Shown here piece by piece: positions 25,657 to 33,199 of a stretch of DNA of 64,000 nucleotides. Made by a program: the position numbers and the translations under genes. How positions within the stretch are numbered: position 1 is the stretch's first letter; every line of letters begins with the position of its first letter. This stretch comes from Gordonia jacobaea. Lineage in GTDB: Bacteria; Actinomycetota; Actinomycetes; Mycobacteriales; Mycobacteriaceae. The notes under the pieces were generated by a model. That model searched no databases. It worked only from the letters and a program-made list of their open reading frames with translations, and was not told the origin of the DNA. The DNA lies in the NCBI RefSeq assembly GCF_001186365.1, contig NZ_LDTZ01000022.1, forward strand, positions 1-64,000, read 5' to 3'.

Positions 25657-27033
25657 TCAGATCCGCTCGGACACCCGCCGAGAGGCCAATTGCACTGCCT
25701 CCCAAACGGTTGCGAACGGCGGGGCGTACGCGAGGTCCATCTCGGCGAGATCGTCGACGGTCATCTCGCCCCACAGCGCCGCGGCGACGGTGTCGATCCG
25801 CTTACCCGACTGCGCTCCGCCGACGATCTGAGCGCCGAGGATGCGGCGGGTCAACTTGTCTGCGGTGAGTAGCACGGTGATCGGGGTGGCCTCGGCCATG
25901 TAGCCGCTCGCGGTGTCGCTCTGGGTGATCAGCGTGAGGGCGTCGTGACCGAAGCGCGCGGCGACCTCGGTGTTCATTCCCGTCCGTGCGATCTCCAGAT
26001 AGGTTGGGCCGGAAGAGAATCGGGTGATCGCCGTCGCCAACACCCCGGCGAATCGTTTACTCTCGTCGCCGCCCAGATTGAAACCGCACACCCGCCCCTG
26101 CTTGTTGGCGTGTGTTCCGAGCGGTGCAAAGATTCGCTCCCCGGTCATCCGGTCGAGAGACTCGCAGCAGTCTCCCGCCGCCCAGATGTCGTCGGCGACG
26201 CGCTGATGGTCGTCGGGTAGGTATCCGCCGTGAACTCCGATCGGCAACCCGGCCGCGGCGCCCAGCGAGGTCGACGGCCGAACGCCCAGCGCAAGTACCA
26301 CGACGTCGGCTTCGATTGTGTCGCCGGAAACCGTTGTGACGGAACGTATTCTGCCACCCTCGGCGTTGGCGCTCGCGACGACGGTATCGGTCAGGACGGT
26401 GACGCCTGCGGCGCGCATACCTTCTTCGATGCGGTCGCTCATCTCCGGGTCGAGCTTGCTCATCACCCTGGTGCGCGTGGCGAGAGTGGTCTGGAATCCG
26501 CGCTCCGCCAACGCCTCTGCCATCTCCACGCCGATGTAGCCGCCACCGACCACGACTCCTCGACGGCCGGAGCCGGCAATCAGATCGAGCCAATACCGCG
26601 CGTCCTCAAGGGTCTTCGCCGGATTGACACCGTCGATCAGCGATCCGTCCGCGTCACGCGCCCAGTCCGGGACCATCGCCGAGGCACCGGTGCACAAGAC
26701 GAGTTGGTCGTAGGCGACCTCCGACGACTCGTCGAACTCCGACGTCACCGAGACGACCTTCCGATCACGGTCGATTCCGGTGACCGTCGTTCCCATGCGG
26801 AGGTCGACGCCGAGTTCCCGGTGTTGCGCGGCGCTGCGCGCAACGAGATCAGTGTCGGAGTCGACGAGGCCTGCGACGAGGTACGGAATGCCGCATGCCG
26901 AGTACGACGTATCCGACGTCTGCTCGAGCGCGATCACCTCGACGCTGCGCCCGGTGACCTCTGCTGTCCGAAGTGCCTGATGAGCGGCACTCATACCGGC
27001 GGCGTCCGCGCCAACGACGACGATGCGTTCCAC
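25657..27033 (-). CDS. NAD(P)/FAD-dependent oxidoreductase, CoA-disulfide-reductase-like
   Basis: 458 residues from GTG 27033. Class III flavin disulfide reductase layout: FAD motif IVVVGADAAGMSAA at the N-terminus, a single redox cysteine in SACGIPY (about residue 43), the NAD(P) motif GVVVGGGYIGVEMAEAL, FAD site EIFAPLGTHANKQGR-like (ERIFAPLGTHANKQG), and a C-terminal dimerisation domain. CoADR and NADH oxidase/peroxidase relatives share this single-Cys motif, so CoA or another thiol is the likely substrate. The start is set by TAGCGT 7 nt upstream; about 27 further upstream codons are open but non-conserved. Confidence 0.87.
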   Translation of the reverse strand: MERIVVVGADAAGMSAAHQALRTAEVTGRSVEVIALEQTSDTSYSACGIPYLVAGLVDSDTDLVARSAAQHRELGVDLRMGTTVTGIDRDRKVVSVTSEFDESSEVAYDQLVLCTGASAMVPDWARDADGSLIDGVNPAKTLEDARYWLDLIAGSGRRGVVVGGGYIGVEMAEALAERGFQTTLATRTRVMSKLDPEMSDRIEEGMRAAGVTVLTDTVVASANAEGGRIRSVTTVSGDTIEADVVVLALGVRPSTSLGAAAGLPIGVHGGYLPDDHQRVADDIWAAGDCCESLDRMTGERIFAPLGTHANKQGRVCGFNLGGDESKRFAGVLATAITRFSSGPTYLEIARTGMNTEVAARFGHDALTLITQSDTASGYMAEATPITVLLTADKLTRRILGAQIVGGAQSGKRIDTVAAALWGEMTVDDLAEMDLAYAPPFATVWEAVQLASRRVSERI

Positions 27034-27040
27034 CCGCGTC

Positions 27041-27046
27041 ACGCTA
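27041..27046 (-). promoter_or_regulatory. -10 box TAGCGT for the disulfide-reductase-like gene
   Basis: TAGCGT then 7 nt then GTG 27033 on the minus strand; leaderless. Confidence 0.45.
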
Positions 27047-27079
27047 CTCGCGTTCGACGATCCGCCGCGCCGGCAAGGG

Positions 27080-27175
27080 TCAGAGATCGGCGCCCGCGAC
27101 CTTACCCATGACAACCCCGATCCCCGCGACGACGAGCGGCAACGCGACGAGCACCGAGACCAGGAGAACTAGCAT
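27080..27175 (-). CDS. Small single-span membrane protein (31 aa)
   Basis: A short frame reading MLVLLVSVLVALPLVVAG then IGVVMGKVAGADL, i.e. one membrane helix with a charged end. GAGG lies 7 nt before ATG 27175; an ATG at 27181 is also possible. It fills the gap between the DUF1254 gene and the disulfide-reductase-like gene, both on the same strand. Hydrophobicity, ribosome site and lack of other features support it; no family was recognised. Confidence 0.45.
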   Translation of the reverse strand: MLVLLVSVLVALPLVVAGIGVVMGKVAGADL

Positions 27176-27323
27176 CTGCATGCCTCAATGGTCCGCGCGG
27201 TTCCGCGCGTTGTCGCTGTGACCAGGCAAATCGTAGTCGGCCTCACAATTGGTACGGGTGACGCAGTTTTGGTCGGCAGACAGTGATTCGACGCTATCGA
27301 CGTGGTTGAGATGCGGCGTCCGA

Positions 27324-28664
27324 TCAGGCATCGCTGTCTGGAGATGCGCGCTTGACGCGCTGCACAGCGGGCGGCGCCCATGTCCCGTCGAGTACCTCGG
27401 CGCGCGGAGCGTACAGGCGCATCGTGACGCCGAGCGCGGCCTGTGGCGCGGGAAGCCAGTTGTCGGTCTTCTCGCCACCCGGATTCTCGTGCTGCAGATA
27501 CAAGACGAGCGAGCCGTCGTCGTTGAACCGCAGTTCGTCGCGATCGCCCAACGCGAACCGGTCGAGTTCATTGGCGACCTGATAGCCCTCGGCGTCGTAC
27601 ATCGTGACCGACCAGAAGGCATTCACGGGTGGAAGGCCATCAGCGGGAAACGTGATTGTGTAATCGTTGTGCCCGTCGAGTGGCTGACCGTCGGCGTCGG
27701 CCACGACGACTGGATAGATCGCATCCTCGGGAGGGTTGGCACCCAACCCGATCAGCGCGAGCTGTGCTCGTTGAAAATAGTCGTTGCCGTAGACGCCGAC
27801 CGATCGCGACATGATCTGCCAGCCGTTCACGCGATCACCGAGGCCGGAGATGTCAGGCAGCTTCTTCCTCGCCGACGCGATGCCCGACTCGAGTGCCGTG
27901 AGGCCGGCCTCGTCGAATCCCGATGTGTCGAACTCCAGTCCGGGGACGATCCCGATTGCAGCGATACGCGCCAGCACGGACTGATCCGTGAGGTGCGGTG
28001 GCGTAGTTGTCAGAACCTCTGCTGCGAGTGTGAAGAACTCAGGAGCAGACAGTTCCGCGACGATGCGCAGTGGTTCGGTGTCCAGGTCGATGGGAGTGCT
28101 CGACTCTGGTCGGGTCGGGCCGCCCAACGGAGTGATGGTGAAGCCGTCCTGGAACTTGCCGACGGCGTCGTAGTCGCTCGGGCCGTTGGTCTGCGACCGA
28201 CCGATGGCCCACACGTACGGTGTCGGGGCCTCGATGATGAGGGCATCGTCGGGGACATCGCCGTCAAATCCCGGTGGTATCACCATGATTCGCGTGCCTG
28301 TGTTTCCCGTCGTACGGGATCCCGGAACCGCGAACACGTCGGTCCACATGTCCAGTAGTGGCAGCATGTAGTAGCGACCGTCGCTGTCGGGAAGTTCGAT
28401 CAGGACTGCTCCACCGGTCAGGTCGAGCCAGGCGGACGAGTACAGCGTGTCGAAATTCGGACGGACGATAGCGCGGAAATCCGCAGTCGGAAACGCCCGC
28501 ATGTGGTGGAAGGCGTTCGAGGCTCCGAAGCCCGGTTTGCCCGAGGATCCCCGTGCTGTTTGTTGTCGACGGCTGACCTCCATGATGACGAGGGGATACA
28601 TATAGACGTAGGCCTCCGCTGCCAAGCTCGCGGTATCACCGGTAAGGGGTTTCGATGTCGTCAT
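27324..28664 (-). CDS. DUF1254/DUF1214 domain protein
   Basis: 446 residues. The N-terminal DUF1254 part shows AAEAYVYMYPLVIMEVSRRQ, HHMRAFPTADFRAIVRPNFD, TLYSSAWLDL and YYMLPLLDMWTDVFAVPGSR. The C-terminal DUF1214 part ends with PPVNAFWSVTMYDAEGYQV, DRDELRFNDDGSLVLYLQH and NWLPAPQAALGVTMRLY. No signal peptide is visible, unlike many Gram-negative homologues. The fold is beta-rich; function unknown. It is divergent from the DUF6325 gene cluster. Confidence 0.88.
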   Translation of the reverse strand: MTTSKPLTGDTASLAAEAYVYMYPLVIMEVSRRQQTARGSSGKPGFGASNAFHHMRAFPTADFRAIVRPNFDTLYSSAWLDLTGGAVLIELPDSDGRYYMLPLLDMWTDVFAVPGSRTTGNTGTRIMVIPPGFDGDVPDDALIIEAPTPYVWAIGRSQTNGPSDYDAVGKFQDGFTITPLGGPTRPESSTPIDLDTEPLRIVAELSAPEFFTLAAEVLTTTPPHLTDQSVLARIAAIGIVPGLEFDTSGFDEAGLTALESGIASARKKLPDISGLGDRVNGWQIMSRSVGVYGNDYFQRAQLALIGLGANPPEDAIYPVVVADADGQPLDGHNDYTITFPADGLPPVNAFWSVTMYDAEGYQVANELDRFALGDRDELRFNDDGSLVLYLQHENPGGEKTDNWLPAPQAALGVTMRLYAPRAEVLDGTWAPPAVQRVKRASPDSDA

Positions 28665-28789
28665 GGTCTAAGACTCGACGATCGACCCGTGATTTCAGTC
28701 ATTCGAATCGTATGAGCGCTCATCATCAGCGTATGTCTCACCCGATACGGGTGATGTAGTCGCATCCTATTGATGCCAGCATCGGGAAT

Positions 28790-29242
28790 ATGACCGAAAC
28801 CTCTGCCGATGTGCCCGTCGATGTGGAAACGGGGCCTATCGATTACCTTCTCGTCGAATTTCCCGCCGATCACAATCCAGACGGCTCGGCGCTGATACAC
28901 CTGCTCGATCTTGTCGATCGAAATGTGATCAGCGTGCTGGATCTCGCAGTGATCCGACGAGACGGCGATAGTGTTGCTGCGCTTGCGGTCTCGGATCTCG
29001 ACGTCGGTGCTGATCTGGACGCCAATGTCCTCGCAGAGGCGTCGAGCGGACTGCTCGACGATCAGGACCTCGCCGACGCGGCGTCGGTGCTGGCGGACGG
29101 CTGCCTCGGCGTTCTCGTCGTCTACGAGAACGTGTGGGCTGCTCCGTTCGCCACTGACCTGCGGCGAGCCGGCGCTCAACTGGTCGCGTCCGGGCGGATT
29201 CCCGTCAATGCCATTCTCGAGGCCCTCGGCACAACCGACTGA
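28790..29242 (+). CDS. DUF6325-family protein
   Basis: 150 residues, acidic, soluble. Family landmarks from memory: GPIDYLLVEFP at the start, LLDLVDRNVISVLDLAVIRRD, ASSGLLDDQDL, VVYENVWAAPFATDLRRAGA and QLVASGRIPVNAI near the end. In other actinobacteria this gene is commonly followed by a short SHOCT-domain gene, as here, suggesting a two-component unit at the membrane. Biochemical role unknown. The ribosome site before ATG 28790 is weak. Confidence 0.8.
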   Translation: MTETSADVPVDVETGPIDYLLVEFPADHNPDGSALIHLLDLVDRNVISVLDLAVIRRDGDSVAALAVSDLDVGADLDANVLAEASSGLLDDQDLADAASVLADGCLGVLVVYENVWAAPFATDLRRAGAQLVASGRIPVNAILEALGTTD

Positions 29243-29336
29243 CCGACGTCGGGCTGACCGCAGGGCTCTGCTTGAAGCGTTATGCCCGATCGATTCAACT
29301 GAGAACCACTCGAGTGAGAAAGTGCAGGTACCAGCC

Positions 29337-29636
29337 ATGCCAGGACTATTACGCGGGGTCGCCCGAACGGCCGCGGTTGCAGGGACTGCAACCGCGGTGT
29401 CCAACAGGGTGTCGCGTCGTCAAGGCGAGCGGTGGGCCAGACGGTCGGCCGAGGCAGCACCCCAGGCCTACGCGGCCGCGCCCGTCCAGAACCCGCAACC
29501 GCCGGTTCCCACCGAACAGACAACAGCGCCGGATGACCGAATCGCTGCATTGACGAAACTCGGTGAGCTTCGAAGTTCAGGTGTTCTCACCGAAACGGAA
29601 TTCGAATCGGAGAAGCGACGTATCCTCGGTCTCTGA
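29337..29636 (+). CDS. SHOCT-domain protein
   Basis: 99 residues. An N-terminal Ala/Gly/Arg-rich hydrophobic stretch (VARTAAVAGTATAVSNRVSR) may associate with the membrane; a Pro/Gln spacer follows; the end is a canonical SHOCT hairpin, IAALTKLGELRSSGVLTETE then FESEKRRILGL. SHOCT domains are short oligomerisation or tethering helices. It follows the DUF6325 gene by 94 bp on the same strand and probably works with it. Confidence 0.82.
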   Translation: MPGLLRGVARTAAVAGTATAVSNRVSRRQGERWARRSAEAAPQAYAAAPVQNPQPPVPTEQTTAPDDRIAALTKLGELRSSGVLTETEFESEKRRILGL

Positions 29637-29712
29637 GAATCGGCCGATCCGTCAGTGTTCATTTCCAACCACATCGTTAACAGCCACATCGATAACAACG
29701 AGTAGGAATTTC

Positions 29713-30120
29713 ATGACCACCTCATCACCTTCCACGAAGCAGCGTTGGGCAGGCGGGCTATCCATTGTCAGTGGCTGCGTGCTGCTCGTCGTCGGGATAC
29801 TGGAGTTCCTCCAGGGTGTCTCGGCCATCGCGGCTGACAATGTCTTCGTCGTAGGAACCAACTACATCTATAAGTTCAACCTGACGACGTGGGGTTGGAT
29901 CCACCTGATCATCGGCCTCATCGTCGCTGCGACGGGTATTGCGGTGTTTTTCGGAAAGACATTTGCACGGGTGCTCGCGATCGTGCTCTTGTCACTCTCC
30001 GTGATAGCCAACTTCCTCTGGATTCCGTACTACCCGTGGTGGTCGATCACTCTGATCGCACTCTCGATCGTCGGAATCTGGGCGTTGGCGGCGTGGAGTC
30101 CTGAGACCGACGAGATCTGA
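29713..30120 (+). CDS. DUF7144-family four-helix membrane protein
   Basis: 135 residues with four membrane helices (about 12-35, 63-80, 85-103 and 110-128). Conserved family text: NYIYKFNLTTWGWIHLIIGL and IANFLWIPYYPWWSI. AGGA lies about 6 nt before the ATG. It is the third gene of a same-strand run (DUF6325, SHOCT, this, DUF2252, large membrane protein). Function unknown. Confidence 0.82.
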   Translation: MTTSSPSTKQRWAGGLSIVSGCVLLVVGILEFLQGVSAIAADNVFVVGTNYIYKFNLTTWGWIHLIIGLIVAATGIAVFFGKTFARVLAIVLLSLSVIANFLWIPYYPWWSITLIALSIVGIWALAAWSPETDEI

Positions 30121-30144
30121 CGCGGCGCAAGGAAGGTGACGGCG

Positions 30145-31584
30145 ATGACGAGCGTGGTCGATCCCGCGGACGCGGCGACGTGCTATGACGGCCCTGGCCG
30201 CAGGACCCGTGCCGAGAGTGTCTATCTGGGGCTGCAGGCTCGGGAGCGGTTGCCGCTCAGCGGCATCGGCGACCTCGGCGACGAATCGGGCCGTGACCCG
30301 ATCGGTCTACTCCAAGATCAGGCGCGCACCCGGGTTCCGGAACTCGTTCCGGTCAGATACGGGCGAATGGCTGTTTCTCCCTTCACCTTCTACCGCGGGG
30401 CAGCGCTCGTCATGGCCGATGACCTGGCTCGAACCGAGAACTCAGGCCTGACCGTGCAACTGTGTGGCGACGCGCATCTGTCCAATTTCGGGTTGTTCGC
30501 CACGCCTGAGCGCAAACTGGCGTTCGACGTCAACGACTTCGACGAAACCTACCCTGGGCCGTTCGAATGGGACGTGAAGCGCTTGGCCGCGAGTCTCGTG
30601 GTTGCGGCACGCGGCAACGGATTCGACAACAAGACCGCCAAGCGGATCGCCGGTGCATGTGCCCGTGAGTACAGGGAGTCCATCGCGTCGCTCGCGGGAC
30701 TCGACACGTTGGACGGCTGGTATCGACGCGCCGAGCCCTCTCGAAAACTGGTGAACATCCGCGATCTCATCGATTCATCGACCGCGAAGAACGTGCGAAA
30801 GCAGATCGACAAGGCGTGGACGCGTGACGGCCTGTCTGCGCTCAAGAAGCTGACCACCACCGTCGACGGTGAATTGCAGTTCGTCAGCCAACCTCCGCTC
30901 ATCGTGCCCATCGAAGAACTGTGGGACGCGGAGGTCACAGCGCGTCTGTACGGTCAGCTTGCCGATCGTGTCGACGCTCTTCGCGCGACGCTCGCTCCCC
31001 ACTACCGCGTGCTGTTCGACAGATTCACATTTGTCCGCATGGCGCGCAAGGTGGTCGGGGTTGGCAGCGTGGGAACTCAGGCGTGGGTCTTGCTGATGGT
31101 CGGACGAGACGAATCCGATGTGCTGCTGCTCCAGGCCAAGCAAGCCGAAAAATCAGTTCTCGCACGGTATCTCGACGGTCCGAAATATGACAACGAGGGC
31201 AGGCGGGTGGTGGAGGGACAGCGCCTTACGCAAGCTGTCAGCGACGTGTTCCTGGGGTGGTCCGGAGGTCCAGGAGCTGATGGTGTTCGGCGTGATCTCT
31301 ACCTCAGGCAGCTTCGGGATGCAAAGGGCTCCATCGTCGTGGAGGGTCTGGACCCACGGGGTCTCGAGGTCTACGGGCGAGCGTGCGGTCGAGTCCTCGC
31401 CTACGGTCACGGTCGGTCGGGCGATGCGGTTGCCATAGCGAACTATCTCGGCGACGACGACGAATTCGATAGGGCTGTAAGGCGTTTCGCATCGCGCTAT
31501 GCGAAAAGGAATGACGAGGATCATCGCGTGTTCGTCGACGCGATTCGGGCAGGCGCGGTTGCGGCTGTCGCCGACGAGCGGTGA
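30145..31584 (+). CDS. DUF2252 (kinase-fold-like) protein
   Basis: 479 residues from ATG 30145, 9 nt after AAGGAAG; an upstream GTG 30136 overlaps that site. DUF2252 hallmarks: YGRMAVSPFTFYRGAALVMA, CGDAHLSNFGLFATPER, LAFDVNDFDETYPGPFEWD and a C-terminal ANYLGDDDEFDRAVRRFASR. The DAHLSNFG and FDVNDFDE motifs resemble the catalytic HxDxxxxN and DFD of aminoglycoside-phosphotransferase-like kinases, so it may phosphorylate a small molecule (family-level inference). Its stop overlaps the start of the next gene (GTGA). Confidence 0.88.
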   Translation: MTSVVDPADAATCYDGPGRRTRAESVYLGLQARERLPLSGIGDLGDESGRDPIGLLQDQARTRVPELVPVRYGRMAVSPFTFYRGAALVMADDLARTENSGLTVQLCGDAHLSNFGLFATPERKLAFDVNDFDETYPGPFEWDVKRLAASLVVAARGNGFDNKTAKRIAGACAREYRESIASLAGLDTLDGWYRRAEPSRKLVNIRDLIDSSTAKNVRKQIDKAWTRDGLSALKKLTTTVDGELQFVSQPPLIVPIEELWDAEVTARLYGQLADRVDALRATLAPHYRVLFDRFTFVRMARKVVGVGSVGTQAWVLLMVGRDESDVLLLQAKQAEKSVLARYLDGPKYDNEGRRVVEGQRLTQAVSDVFLGWSGGPGADGVRRDLYLRQLRDAKGSIVVEGLDPRGLEVYGRACGRVLAYGHGRSGDAVAIANYLGDDDEFDRAVRRFASRYAKRNDEDHRVFVDAIRAGAVAAVADER

Positions 31585-33107
31585 CGCGCATGCCCGAGAC
31601 GGTCGTGAGCGCGGAAGGCGAATCGGGACGCGGTCTCGACGCAGACGAACGAGCCGAACTCGAACGTCTGCGCGTCGAGATCGCCGAGATCAAGTCGGGG
31701 CAACCGTCGGATGTCGGCAAGGAGTCCAAGCGTCGGCGGATCAACTGGCGAATGATCGGCGTCGTCGCGCTGGTCATACTGTGTGCGGTACTCACGCTGC
31801 TGTCGGTCACCACGCGGTACGTCAGGAGTCAGATCCTCGACACCGATCATTACGTATCGACCGTCGCACCACTGGCATCGAATCCCGCTGTGCAGCAACA
31901 GGTCACCAACTCGATCACGAACGAGATCAATCAGCAGGCGAACATCGAAGAGGTGACGTCGAATGCGCTCAACGAACTGACTCAACTCACACCGGCCGAT
32001 CGTCCCCGGGTGGATCAGGCGATCACCGGACTCGCTCCGGTGATCAGCGCACAGGCGGAGAGCTTCATCCACAACACGGTGGCGCAGTTCGTCGGCTCTG
32101 ATCAGTTCGCTGCGCTGTGGACGACGGCCAATCGCGAAGCGCACGATGCTGTTGTTGCGGCGGTGACCGGTGATACGCAGCATGGCGCGGTGAATGTCGA
32201 CACGACCAACGGATCGATCAGCATCGAGCTCGGGCCGATCATCACCCAGGTGAAGCAGCGGCTGAGTGCGCAGGGGTTCGCCTTCGCCGACAAGATCCCC
32301 GTGGTGAACAAGCAGTTCGTCGTCTGGCAGTCCAAGGAACTCGCTCGGGCGCAGAACCTCGTGAGGTCGCTCGACAAGGTCGCCACCGTGCTGCCGTGGC
32401 TTGCGATTCTTGTCGCTCTCGCTGCGATCGGACTCGCGGGAGTCGGTCGCCGTATCCGAACCCTGACAGCAATCGGGATCGCGGTCGTCGGCGCGATGCT
32501 GGTGTTGGCAATCGGCATCATCGTCGGTCGCACGATCTACCTGAACAACGTGCCTGCAGACGTCTTGTCTCCCGCCGCCGCCCAGGCGATCTTCGACACC
32601 GTGATCAGTCCGCTGCGCACTGCCCTTCGTGCGGTGGCGGTGCTCGGACTCGTCTTGGCACTTGTGGGCTTCTTCGCAGGCGGAACTCGTGCCGCGGCCG
32701 CCACTCGACGTGTCATCGCCGGGGGATTCGAATCGGTCGATCGTCGTCGAAAGCAACGCTCGGCGTCGATGGTGGAGGTCCAACTGTGGCGGCTGCGGTA
32801 CGTCGTGCGTCTCGGGGTCCCGATAATCGCTGCGTTCGTCCTTATGTTCTGGCACTACCCGACAGGCATGGTCGTCTTCTGGGTGGTGGTCGTCGCGTGC
32901 CTCATCCTGGCGGCTTTCGAATTCGCCATCGCTCCCGCGCGCCGCGGAGTGGCCGCCGGGAGCGTTGTTGCCAAGGATCTTGTCGTCGAGAGTGCCAGTC
33001 CTGAAAGCTCCGAGATCGTTGTCACCGAGACCGTCGTGACCGAGACCGTCGGCGATGACGCGGCTGCAACCGTAGTCGATTCGACTGACAGTCCCAGAGC
33101 GAAATGA
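31581..33107 (+). CDS. Large membrane protein with extracytoplasmic domain, unknown function
   Basis: 508 residues (ATG 31590 is an alternative). A cytoplasmic coil (DADERAELERLRVEIAEI) is followed by a membrane helix VVALVILCAVLTLLSV, about 200 extracytoplasmic residues, then helices near residues 275-320, 345-365, 400-445, and an acidic tail. The GTG overlaps the DUF2252 stop, so the two are translationally coupled. I recall similar proteins throughout actinobacteria but no assigned function. Confidence 0.8.
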   Translation: MTRMPETVVSAEGESGRGLDADERAELERLRVEIAEIKSGQPSDVGKESKRRRINWRMIGVVALVILCAVLTLLSVTTRYVRSQILDTDHYVSTVAPLASNPAVQQQVTNSITNEINQQANIEEVTSNALNELTQLTPADRPRVDQAITGLAPVISAQAESFIHNTVAQFVGSDQFAALWTTANREAHDAVVAAVTGDTQHGAVNVDTTNGSISIELGPIITQVKQRLSAQGFAFADKIPVVNKQFVVWQSKELARAQNLVRSLDKVATVLPWLAILVALAAIGLAGVGRRIRTLTAIGIAVVGAMLVLAIGIIVGRTIYLNNVPADVLSPAAAQAIFDTVISPLRTALRAVAVLGLVLALVGFFAGGTRAAAATRRVIAGGFESVDRRRKQRSASMVEVQLWRLRYVVRLGVPIIAAFVLMFWHYPTGMVVFWVVVVACLILAAFEFAIAPARRGVAAGSVVAKDLVVESASPESSEIVVTETVVTETVGDDAAATVVDSTDSPRAK

Positions 33108-33186
33108 ACCGCACGTCGTAGGGGGTCAGCACCTCGTGCGCGACCTCGCGAGGAATATTCGCCCGTCGCATTCGCGCTGGTCGTCG

Positions 33187-33192
33187 TACCAT
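33187..33192 (+). promoter_or_regulatory. -10 box TACCAT for the LuxR gene
   Basis: TACCAT then 7 nt then ATG 33200; leaderless. Confidence 0.45.
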
Positions 33193-33199
33193 TCAGTGC

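Noticed and set aside
24926..25831. Long plus-strand frame across the AbiEi-like gene
   Set aside because: Antisense to a well-supported protein; its recognisable LLNSIS-type text comes only from the palindrome.
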